Source: Defluviicoccus sp.
Lineage (GTDB): Bacteria; Pseudomonadota; Alphaproteobacteria; Rhodospirillales; Defluviicoccaceae
Assembly: GCA_013414705.1 (NCBI GenBank)
Contig: CP058705.1
Span: 3,733,206-3,742,348, forward strand
Reading direction: 5' to 3'
DNA: 9,143 nt
In this document: piece by piece, positions 1 through 5,868 of the stretch
How the letters are laid out: each line of letters opens with the position of its first letter
How positions within the stretch are numbered: position 1 is the first letter of the stretch
Position numbers and translations under genes: made by a program
Notes under the pieces: generated by a model
The model's input: only the letters and a program-made list of their open reading frames with translations
Databases searched by the model: none
Told to the model about the DNA's origin: nothing

Positions 1-2361
1 GACCAGGTTGACGTAGCGGCGCAGCAGCCGGTCGTCCTCGGCGCTTTCAATCGCTTCCAGGCCTGAGGCAATCGCCGCACGCAGTGGCTCCGCCCGGGTT
101 TCGGCGTCCGGCACCTTCTGTGCTTCGGCATCTACCTCTGCGCCGGCATCCGCTCTGGCCTCCACCCCGGCATCCGGATCAAACAGCGCGAGGAACAGCT
201 GCACGATCAGTCCACTGATCACCGGATGGACCGTCAGCACCCGCTCCAGGTAGGCCTGGGTGAACGGAATGCCGAGCTGGCGCAGGTAGCGGGTATAGGC
301 GCGCAGAATGCCGACCTGATGGATGGCCAGGTCCGCCGAGAGCACCAGCGCGTTGAGACGGTCGCTTTCGGCCTGTCGCAGCCAGACGGCGAGGAACGCT
401 TCGCGGAAACGCTCGGTGACGGCGTTCAGACTGACGCGTGCGCCGTCCAGGGTCTCCAGTCCGAAATCGTGAATGATCGCCGTCTGTGGCGCGAGGTTGG
501 TTTCGGGAACGTGGATGCGGATGACGTGCGGAACTTCGTCCACCACCCGCAGGCCCAGATGCTCGAGCACCGGCAGTACGTCCGACAGCACAATCGCCTG
601 ATCGGGCTGATAGATTTTGCATCGGAACTGCTGCTCGCTGGCGCCGAACGGGCGGTAAAGAATGAGCTGCAGCTGGCGGGTCTGCAGCGCGTGCTCGATT
701 TCAGTCACGTCGCCGATCGCCTGCTCGGCGTTGAACCGTTCCCGGTAACCAAGCGGAAAGGCGTCCTGGTAGCGCCGGTGCAGCAGGCGGGCCTCCTCCG
801 CACCATGCGCCGCCTCTAGTGCTTCCAGCAGCCGCTCGGACCAGGATCGGGCAGCGGAGGTGATCGCCTGCTCCAGGCTCGCGACGTCATAAGGCGGGAT
901 ATGTCCGGGCGTGGTGTCGACGATGAAGTGCAACCGCGCCAACGGCGCGTCGCCGGCCTGCAGGTAGTGGGCGGAGACGGTACCGGCAAACGCGCGCTCG
1001 AAGAGTCCCTGGATCATCAACCGGAGCTGCGTCGTGTAGCGGTCGCGCGGCACGAAAACGATGCAGCTCATGAAGCGGTCGAAGTCGTCGCGGCGAACGA
1101 ATACGGCGACCCGCTGGCGTTGCTGCAGCTTCAGAATGCCGAGCGCCACGTCGAGAAGCTGCTCGTCGGTAACCTGGAACAGTTCGTCGCGGGGGAAATT
1201 TTCGACGATGTTGGCGAGTGCCCGGCCGTCATGGCTGCGGGGATCGAATCCCGCTTCGTGCAGCGTCCGCTCCAGCTTGCGGCGCAGCAGCGGGATGTTA
1301 TTGGCGCTGCGGTTGTAGGTCGCAGCCGAAAACAGCCCCGCGATCACATGCGCACCGATCGGCCTGCCCGCCTCGTCCTGACGCTTGACCAGGATGATGT
1401 CCATCAGCACCCGGCGGCTGACCGTGGAGCGATGCTGCGACTTGACGACGCTCAACAGCGCATCGCGCTCCAGGAACGCACGGATTGCCGGCGGCATCGG
1501 CAGGCCAGGGCGCAGGTCGTCGAACACGTTTGTCGTTGGATCGCGCAACAGACCCAGACCGGCTCCGCCATCGTCGCTGACGATGTGCACCGCGCATGTC
1601 TTGTCCTCACCCGCGAAGTCGTACTCGCGATATCCGAGAAAGGTGAAATTGTGGTCGCGAATCCACTCCAGGAAGGCGACCGATTCCTGGATCTCGTCAG
1701 GTGCTGCGGTGGTCGCGACCAGCTCGGCGATGACGCTGGCGAGCCGGCGGCGGATCGGCGCCCAGTCGTCGACGGTGGTCCGCATGTCGGCGAGCACCGT
1801 CTGCAGCGCTGCGGTGATCTCCTCGCAGGCATCATCGCCCTGGCGGGTGACCTCCAGGTAGATGAACGATTCGGCCTGCACCCGGGTACCCTGTTTCTCG
1901 CCGGATCTCCTGCCCGGCGGGACATATGTCTCCAGAAGCTCCTGAAACTCTCCGGTGTCGCTGCGACGGATCTGCAGTACCGGATGGACGACCAGAGAGA
2001 GCGTGAGGTCCCGGCCGATCAGCTCGCCCGTGACCGAATCGACCAGAAACGGCATGTCGTCGGTGACGATCTGCACCAGCGTCTCCGGACCCTGCCAGCC
2101 GTCCTCGTCCAGGCCGGGATTGAAGACGCGCACCAGAGCTTGTCGCGGCGCGCGGCGTTCGGCCAGTCGCCAGTGGGCGAACGCGGCTCCAAACAGCGCA
2201 TCGGGACTGCGGACCTCAAGGTCTTCGACCGGCACGCGCGCGTAATATCGGCGGATGAATGTCTCGACCGCATCTGCCAGCGTCTCCGCCAGCCGCCAGC
2301 GGGCGCGCTCGCAAACCGCATCAAGCAGTTCCGTGCGGTGGATTTCGTCGGGACGCAGCAT
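1..2361 (-). CDS. NAD-specific glutamate dehydrogenase, large bacterial type (N-terminal half, partial)
   Basis: Oxidatively deaminates glutamate to 2-oxoglutarate and ammonia with NAD; a cytosolic catabolic enzyme. The frame is open from 2361 to the window edge (787 codons), about half of the roughly 1600 residues usual for this family. What is visible is the long N-terminal regulatory part. Family hallmarks are DDMPFLVDSV (residues 101-110), FTFLGYREY (239-247) and the segment EDDRLLRRYVNLV at the window edge; the catalytic dehydrogenase domain lies mostly outside. The start is well fixed: the in-frame codons just upstream of ATG 2361 are GTG and then a TGA stop, so only 2364 or 2361 is possible. 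Residues about 727-762 form an Ala/Asp/Glu-rich insert that looks like a variable linker. The gene follows tRNA-Gly on the same strand and diverges from the glutaminase gene, which supplies its substrate. Family assignment is secure; a gene symbol (gdhB, gdhZ) would be arbitrary. Confidence 0.95.
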   Translation of the reverse strand, partial: MLRPDEIHRTELLDAVCERARWRLAETLADAVETFIRRYYARVPVEDLEVRSPDALFGAAFAHWRLAERRAPRQALVRVFNPGLDEDGWQGPETLVQIVTDDMPFLVDSVTGELIGRDLTLSLVVHPVLQIRRSDTGEFQELLETYVPPGRRSGEKQGTRVQAESFIYLEVTRQGDDACEEITAALQTVLADMRTTVDDWAPIRRRLASVIAELVATTAAPDEIQESVAFLEWIRDHNFTFLGYREYDFAGEDKTCAVHIVSDDGGAGLGLLRDPTTNVFDDLRPGLPMPPAIRAFLERDALLSVVKSQHRSTVSRRVLMDIILVKRQDEAGRPIGAHVIAGLFSAATYNRSANNIPLLRRKLERTLHEAGFDPRSHDGRALANIVENFPRDELFQVTDEQLLDVALGILKLQQRQRVAVFVRRDDFDRFMSCIVFVPRDRYTTQLRLMIQGLFERAFAGTVSAHYLQAGDAPLARLHFIVDTTPGHIPPYDVASLEQAITSAARSWSERLLEALEAAHGAEEARLLHRRYQDAFPLGYRERFNAEQAIGDVTEIEHALQTRQLQLILYRPFGASEQQFRCKIYQPDQAIVLSDVLPVLEHLGLRVVDEVPHVIRIHVPETNLAPQTAIIHDFGLETLDGARVSLNAVTERFREAFLAVWLRQAESDRLNALVLSADLAIHQVGILRAYTRYLRQLGIPFTQAYLERVLTVHPVISGLIVQLFLALFDPDAGVEARADAGAEVDAEAQKVPDAETRAEPLRAAIASGLEAIESAEDDRLLRRYVNLV

Positions 2362-2430
2362 CACTCACCATCCAAAACTTGGCGATGGCGACCGGCCGCC
2401 CCTTGGCCGACACCAAAGACCGACCGTCTG

Positions 2431-2460
2431 TTTTAGGCTGCGCTATTTTTGCCGCTCAAG
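2431..2460 (-). promoter_or_regulatory. Weak candidate sigma70-type promoter for glutamate dehydrogenase
   Basis: Read on the minus strand, TTGAGC (-35-like) is followed after 18 bases by TAAAAC (-10-like), about 70 bases ahead of the dehydrogenase start. The match is poor on both boxes. The dehydrogenase could instead be read through from the tRNA-Gly promoter, because no clear terminator with a T-tract separates them. Seen in sequence; function is inferred. Confidence 0.25.
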
Positions 2461-2485
2461 CTTCTCTTGCGGAAGCCTTTCGAAC

Positions 2486-2560
2486 TGGAGCGGGCGAAGG
2501 GATTCGAACCCTCGACCCCAACCTTGGCAAGGTTGTGCTCTACCCCTGAGCTACGCCCGC
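2486..2560 (-). tRNA. tRNA-Gly (anticodon GCC)
   Basis: Read on the minus strand this is a complete 75-base cloverleaf. The acceptor stem is GCGGGCG paired with CGCCCGC. The D-arm is GCTCAGGGGTAGAGC. The anticodon stem CAACC/GGTTG encloses the loop TTGCCAA, giving anticodon GCC, which decodes GGC and GGU. The T-arm is GAGGG-TTCGAAT-CCCTT. The discriminator base T is followed by an encoded CCA at 2488-2486. No intron or mismatch is seen in the stems apart from a wobble pair at the edge of the T-stem. It sits between the dehydrogenase and glutaminase genes, on the same strand as the former. Confidence 0.97.
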
Positions 2561-2588
2561 AACCGTCCGCGTCCAGCGTGAGGGCGCC

Positions 2589-2616
2589 ATATTACGGATT
2601 GGCCAACGCATTGCAA
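2589..2616 (-). promoter_or_regulatory. sigma70-type promoter of tRNA-Gly
   Basis: Read on the minus strand, TTGCAA (2616-2611) and TAATAT (2594-2589) are separated by 16 bases, and the -10 box lies 28 bases ahead of the mature tRNA 5' end. That leaves room for a leader of about 20 bases, as expected for a tRNA gene. Both boxes are close to the housekeeping consensus (TTGACA, TATAAT), and AT-rich hexamers stand out in this GC-rich DNA. Confidence 0.65.
2600..2615 (+). promoter_or_regulatory. Candidate sigma54 (RpoN) -24/-12 promoter for the glutaminase-cowN operon
   Basis: TGGCCAACGCATTGCA matches the RpoN consensus TGGCACG-N4-TTGCA at TGGC and at the whole TTGCA, with the diagnostic GG (2601-2602) and GC (2613-2614) exactly ten bases apart. 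It departs from consensus at the three bases after TGGC. Transcription would begin near 2626, leaving a leader of about 220 bases before the glutaminase start. From recall of the literature, cowN in Rhodobacter capsulatus is controlled by NifA (with RpoN) and CooA, so such a promoter fits the context. No exact TGT-N10-ACA NifA site was found upstream. Confidence 0.45.
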
Positions 2617-2770
2617 GGCCGGCGGCCGCATGGCGTGCACGCAGTGTGAGTTGATCGTTGGCGTGCCGTTACAAAGGCCGATTTTGCGGGACCACGCTCC
2701 GGTTCGACAGCCGGTTGGGTGGCCTCATTCGTCTTGGACGGCCCGACTGCGGATGACAACGCGCTCGACG

Positions 2771-2791
2771 TCTGCCGCACAGCGGTGCAGA
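2771..2791 (+). other. Small hairpin in the glutaminase leader
   Basis: TCTGC (2771-2775) pairs with GCAGA (2787-2791), and CGC (2776-2778) pairs with GCG (2782-2784) across an ACA loop, with a two-base GT bulge on the right arm. It lies 55 bases ahead of the glutaminase start. It is short and could be chance in GC-rich DNA. The rest of 2617-2845 shows no gene or repeat I can support. Confidence 0.3.
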
Positions 2792-2845
2792 TGCCCCGGC
2801 AAACAGCACGGCGGAACCACAGGGAGAAGAGAGGAACGGTGGAGA

Positions 2846-4777
2846 ATGGAGCCGCAGGGACCGAATGCTGACGCCAAGGGACCGGGGTGGCGGGATATGG
2901 CCGGTTCGAGTTTCGACGGAATGAGTCCCGATGGGATCGCCTCGCCCGTCCTCGCGGCGCTGCACACGCTGCATCATCAACATCGCGGCCCGTGCGGCGG
3001 GGCGGTCGCCACCTACATCCCGGAACTGGCAAAAGCCGATCCGTCGCTGTTCGGCATTTCACTTGCCACCGTCGACGGTCATGTTTACGAGGTCGGTGAC
3101 AGCCGACACGAATTCACCATTCAGTCGATTTCGAAGCCGCTCGTCTACGGTCTGGTGCTTGCCGACCACGGCCGCGACCACGTGGTAACCAAGGTGGGCG
3201 TCGAGCCATCGGGCGACGCCTTCAACTCGATCATCTTCGACGAGAAGGGTAACCGGCCATTCAATCCGATGGTCAATGCCGGCGCGATTGCGACGACGGC
3301 GTTGATCGACGGCGCCAGTCCGGAGGAACGCCTCGCTCGCATCGTCGATCTGTTCGGCCGCTTCGCCGGCCGGCCGCTCGCTATCGACCATGAGGTGTTC
3401 CTCTCCGAACGGGAGACCGGCCACCGCAACCGGGCGATTGCCTGGCTGGAGCGCAACTTCGGCATGATCGACGCGCAGATCGACGAGCACCTGGACCTCT
3501 ACTTCCAGCAGTGCTCGATCCTGGTCACTGCGTGCGACCTGGCGATGATGGCGGCCACGCTGGCCAATGCCGGCGTCAACCCGAAGACCGGCGAGCGGGT
3601 GCTGGCGCCGCACCACGTGCGCGACATTCTGAGCGTGATGAACACGTGCGGCATGTACGACTACGCCGGAACCTGGAGCTTCGACGTCGGCCTGCCGGCG
3701 AAAAGCGGTGTTGGCGGCGGGATCATCGCCGTGCTGCCGGGACAGTTTGGCATCGGCACCTTTTCGCCGCCGCTCGACGACCGCGGCAACAGCTGTCGGG
3801 GCCTGCGCGTGTGCCAGGCGCTGTCGGAAGTGTTCAACCTGCACGTCTTCGCCGTCAGCCCATCGCCGCTCACCGTGATCCGTAACCAGTACCGGGCGAC
3901 GCGGGTGCACTCGAAACGGCTGCGCAGCGCACCGGAGCGCGCCGTGCTCGACCGGTTCGGCGACGAGGTCTGCATCTACGAGCTGCAGGGCGACCTGTAT
4001 TTTGCCTCGATGGAGCGGCTGCTGCGCGACCTGGACGGCGGGCTTGAGGGTGTGTGCTACGTCATCTTGGATGCGCGGCGGGTCGGACGTATCGACGCAT
4101 CCGCCCGCCGGCTGCTCAACCGGCTGCACGAAGCACTGGCGGACCAGGGCAAGCGGCTGCTGCTTTCCGGCCTGCCGGCGTCGCTGCTCTCCTTGCTGAG
4201 GGAGGAAGCGGAGCTGCCGTGGCCCGACGAGAGCTGGTTCGAGGACGAGGATACCGCACTCGAGTGGTGCGAGAACCGCCTGATCGCAGCACACATCCCG
4301 GCGTCGCGCCGGCCGGTCGGCCCGTTGCCGCTGGCCGCGATCGAGATTTTTGCCTGTCTTACGACCGATGAGCTTGCGGCGGTACAAACGATCGTCGAAG
4401 AGGTCCGCTATTGCGCGGGCGAACGGATCATCCGCGAGGGAGAGCAAGCCGACTGCTTCTATGTCGTGCGTTCCGGCAGCGTGATCGTGCGCCTCGATCT
4501 CGGTCCGGAAAAACGGATGAAACGGTTGGCAGCGATCGGTCCCGGCCTCTGCTTCGGCGAAATCGCGCTGTTCGACGGCGGCCACCGCTCGGCAGATGTG
4601 GTGGCCGACGAGGAGACGTCGTGTTACCGGATTCCGGTCGAGCGCCTGGCGCAGCTCACCGGCGCGTATCCGGACATTCGTGCCAAACTGTTGTTCAACA
4701 TCGGCCGCGAGCTGTCCGCGCGGCTGCGCTCGGCAACCGGCGAGATCCGGGCGTTGGAAGGATTAGGAGACCCATGA
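2846..4777 (+). CDS. glsA: Glutaminase fused to STAS and cyclic-nucleotide-binding domains
   Basis: Hydrolyses glutamine to glutamate and ammonia; cytosolic, with no signal peptide or membrane segment. The glutaminase domain (about residues 35-340) has the serine-hydrolase motif SISK (S94, K97), [12 protein letters not shown] (137-148), [14 protein letters not shown] (187-200), CGMYD (268-272) and AKSGVGGGI (285-293), so the active site looks intact. A STAS domain follows (about 372-455; beta-strand [10 protein letters not shown], then DASA at 417-420). The C-terminal domain (about 495-620) is CRP-like with the phosphate-binding cassette [13 protein letters not shown] (571-583), keeping the Glu and Arg-Ser that contact cyclic nucleotides in CRP. 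At 643 residues it is about twice the length of single-domain GlsA enzymes. ATG 2846 is chosen because AGGA and GGTGGAG precede it and homology begins near residue 35; the frame is open to 2630, but that extension resembles nothing known. The stop overlaps cowN as ATGA, so the two are probably co-translated. Regulation by cyclic nucleotide is inferred. Confidence 0.95.
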   Translation: MEPQGPNADAKGPGWRDMAGSSFDGMSPDGIASPVLAALHTLHHQHRGPCGGAVATYIPELAKADPSLFGISLATVDGHVYEVGDSRHEFTIQSISKPLVYGLVLADHGRDHVVTKVGVEPSGDAFNSIIFDEKGNRPFNPMVNAGAIATTALIDGASPEERLARIVDLFGRFAGRPLAIDHEVFLSERETGHRNRAIAWLERNFGMIDAQIDEHLDLYFQQCSILVTACDLAMMAATLANAGVNPKTGERVLAPHHVRDILSVMNTCGMYDYAGTWSFDVGLPAKSGVGGGIIAVLPGQFGIGTFSPPLDDRGNSCRGLRVCQALSEVFNLHVFAVSPSPLTVIRNQYRATRVHSKRLRSAPERAVLDRFGDEVCIYELQGDLYFASMERLLRDLDGGLEGVCYVILDARRVGRIDASARRLLNRLHEALADQGKRLLLSGLPASLLSLLREEAELPWPDESWFEDEDTALEWCENRLIAAHIPASRRPVGPLPLAAIEIFACLTTDELAAVQTIVEEVRYCAGERIIREGEQADCFYVVRSGSVIVRLDLGPEKRMKRLAAIGPGLCFGEIALFDGGHRSADVVADEETSCYRIPVERLAQLTGAYPDIRAKLLFNIGRELSARLRSATGEIRALEGLGDP

Positions 4778-5079
4778 GCGACGCCAACCATCCCGATCAC
4801 CCCGACCGTTACGTCTCGTTCACCGGCATCGACTGTGTCGGCGTTGCGCACGCGCTGGTCGAACGCATCCGCCTGCACATCGACGATCCGGCGAAGACCA
4901 ACGCGCTGTGGGAAAAGTTCAAGCAGCAGCTCGCGAAGTGGTCCGCAGGCGAACCCGGGGCGGCGGACGAGCTGCGCCTCGTCTGCTCGTACGTGGCCTA
5001 CATCGAGGAGCTGTTCACCGCCTACGACGACGCCGATGGCCTAGCGCTGCTCGGTCGAGTAGAAGAAGACTGCTGCTGA
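4774..5079 (+). CDS. cowN: CowN, nitrogenase-protecting (CO tolerance) protein
   Basis: CowN sustains nitrogen fixation when carbon monoxide, a nitrogenase inhibitor, is present; it is cytosolic and found in diazotrophs. The 101-residue product has the features I recall for the family: [10 protein letters not shown] (12-21), an [15 protein letters not shown] segment (35-49), a central [10 protein letters not shown] helix (72-81) and a closing acidic EEDCC tail (97-101). The length matches the usual 90-105 residues. The start ATG 4774 shares four bases with the glutaminase stop codon and has a strong Shine-Dalgarno (AGGAGA, three bases before), which makes it the second gene of a coupled operon. 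Cys21, Cys71, Cys100 and Cys101 are present; no metal site is claimed. No nif or coo genes lie in the window, so the diazotroph inference rests on this gene. Assignment is by recalled motif pattern. Confidence 0.82.
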   Translation: MSDANHPDHPDRYVSFTGIDCVGVAHALVERIRLHIDDPAKTNALWEKFKQQLAKWSAGEPGAADELRLVCSYVAYIEELFTAYDDADGLALLGRVEEDCC

Positions 5080-5097
5080 GCGGAGACTGGCTGACCG

Positions 5098-5586
5098 ATG
5101 CCCGCGACCGAAGCTGACCTGTTCGACCGCTTGGCGGAGCTCGGCGTTGCCGTCGAGACGGTGCGTCATCCGCCCCTGTTCACCGTCGCCGAGTCCAAGA
5201 CGCTGCGCGGCGAGCTTGCCGGGGCGCACAGCAAGAACCTGTTCCTGAAGGACAAGAAGGGCGCGTACTGGCTGGTGGTGGCACTGGAGGACCGGCCGAT
5301 CGACCTGAAGGTACTGCGGGGCCGGATCGGTGCGGCGCATCTGTCGTTCGCCAGCGCCGAGCGGCTGCGCGACGTCCTCGGCGTGGAGCCCGGCTCGGTG
5401 ACACCGTTCGCATTGATCAACGACACCGAACGGCGGGTTACGGTGGTGCTGGATGCGGAGATGATGCAGGCGGGCGTGCTCAATTTCCATCCCTTGGCGA
5501 ATACGGCGACGACGGCGATCAGCCCGGACGGCCTGCTGACCTTCATCCGCTCGTGTGGCCATGAGCCCCGCGTCGTGGCCCTTTGA
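5098..5586 (+). CDS. ProXp-ala/PrdX-like prolyl-tRNA trans-editing deacylase (YbaK fold)
   Basis: Probably clears tRNA-Pro mischarged with alanine, a free-standing editing domain that backs up prolyl-tRNA synthetases lacking the internal editing insert, as in Caulobacter ProXp-ala. The 162 residues span one YbaK/ProRS-INS domain. Recognisable parts are VRHPPLFTVAES (22-33), SKNLFLKDKKGAYWLVV (45-61) with the conserved catalytic lysine (K46), GVEPGSVTPFALIND (95-109, the GxxxP-type loop) and NFHPLANTATTAI (129-141). Length is normal for the family. It starts 18 bases after cowN with a weak GGAG ahead, so it is likely in the same transcript, though its role has no evident link to nitrogen. The related YbaK (Cys-tRNA-Pro) activity cannot be excluded, but the motifs fit the PrdX group better. 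Confidence 0.9.
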   Translation: MPATEADLFDRLAELGVAVETVRHPPLFTVAESKTLRGELAGAHSKNLFLKDKKGAYWLVVALEDRPIDLKVLRGRIGAAHLSFASAERLRDVLGVEPGSVTPFALINDTERRVTVVLDAEMMQAGVLNFHPLANTATTAISPDGLLTFIRSCGHEPRVVAL

Positions 5587-5607
5587 CATCCGAATGGGAC
5601 ATCCGAA
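5585..5607 (+). repeat. 10-base direct repeat at the end of the ProXp-ala gene
   Basis: GACATCCGAA occurs at 5585-5594 and again at 5598-5607, exactly 13 bases apart. The first copy overlaps the stop codon of the editing-protein gene. The copies are perfect and lie at the head of the gap before the thioredoxin gene. They could be a protein-binding site or a local duplication. Confidence 0.6.
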
Positions 5608-5647
5608 CGCCGTTCGCGTTTTCCGACGGGAATGCCTGGATGTTCAC

Positions 5648-5662
5648 CCTCCGCGCGGGAGG
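5648..5662 (+). other. Short GC-rich hairpin
   Basis: CCTCC (5648-5652) and GGAGG (5658-5662) form a five-pair stem with a five-base GCGCG loop, directly beside the longer hairpin at 5665-5699. No T-tract follows on either strand. Confidence 0.35.
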
Positions 5663-5664
5663 CC

Positions 5665-5699
5665 CTTGCGCCACCCTCACGGGGTGAGGACGGCGCAAG
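5665..5699. terminator. Long interrupted hairpin between the two operons (possible terminator or REP-like element)
   Basis: CTTGCGCC (5665-5672) pairs perfectly with GGCGCAAG (5692-5699). After a symmetric two-by-two internal loop (AC opposite AC), CCTCAC (5675-5680) pairs perfectly with GTGAGG (5684-5689) around a GGG loop. Fourteen pairs make this the strongest structure in the window. Its position, about 80 bases after the ProXp-ala stop, suits a transcript end for the glutaminase-cowN operon. No run of T follows on either strand, so it is not a canonical intrinsic terminator. It could instead be a repetitive palindromic element or an RNA-stabilising stem. Confidence 0.4.
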
Positions 5700-5776
5700 C
5701 CTCTTGAGCGGCAACGCCGTTGCTGCCATGTAAGCAGCGGCATTTCTCCAATTTTCGCGCACAGCGGTCGGGAAGC

Positions 5777-5868
5777 ATGATCATCGATCCAGGAAACCCT
5801 CGGCGGCGCCCAGCGCCGCACCTGCCGGCACGATCAAGGACGGTGATACGTTCAGCTTCACCGACGAC
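5777..5868 (+). other. Out-of-frame N-terminal segment of the thioredoxin-TPR gene (apparent frameshift)
   Basis: The frame of the thioredoxin gene is open back to a TAA at 5731 but has no ATG, GTG, TTG or CTG before GTG 5869, although residues encoded at 5830-5868 (TIKDGDTFSFTDD) look like the first strand and helix of the thioredoxin fold. ATG 5777 lies one frame away. Joining the two frames with a -1 shift near AAACCCT (5794-5800) gives a sensible start, MIIDPGNPSAAPSAAPAG, running into that fold, and a total of about 309 residues. Without a shift, the 5777 frame gives a 31-residue peptide whose TGA overlaps GTG 5869. Confidence 0.6.

Noticed and set aside
901..2436. 511-residue open frame on the plus strand
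   Set aside because: It is the antisense shadow of the glutamate dehydrogenase gene, whose minus-strand frame carries clear family motifs throughout; the plus-strand product resembles nothing.
2463..2485. Terminator after tRNA-Gly on the minus strand
   Set aside because: AGGCTTC/GAAGCTT can form a seven-pair stem, but no T-tract follows, so read-through into glutamate dehydrogenase cannot be excluded.
2400..2600. NifA upstream activator site (TGT-N10-ACA)
   Set aside because: Both TGT triplets found here lack ACA at the right distance, so no site can be claimed.
2652..2668. Second sigma54-like site, TGGCGTGCCGTTACA
   Set aside because: The -24 part is fair, but the -12 part reads TTACA with CA in place of the essential GC.
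2630..2845. 72-residue N-terminal extension of the glutaminase
   Set aside because: The frame is open, but it has no ribosome-binding site or family similarity, would start almost at the candidate transcription start, and ATG 2846 has better signals.
3059..4585. 508-residue open frame on the minus strand
   Set aside because: It lies opposite the glutaminase fusion, and its low-complexity composition is what antisense of GC-rich coding DNA produces.
4558..4635. CooA-like haem CO sensor in the glutaminase C-terminus
   Set aside because: The CowN context made this tempting, but CooA replaces the GE...RSA cassette with a Cys/His haem-binding stretch; here the nucleotide-binding cassette is intact and no equivalent Cys-x-His motif is seen.
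5608..5776. Small gene or promoter in the gap before the thioredoxin gene
   Set aside because: Only hairpins and a weak TTGAGC-N18-ATGTAA were seen; no reading frame with a ribosome-binding site and recognisable product, and no convincing -10 box.
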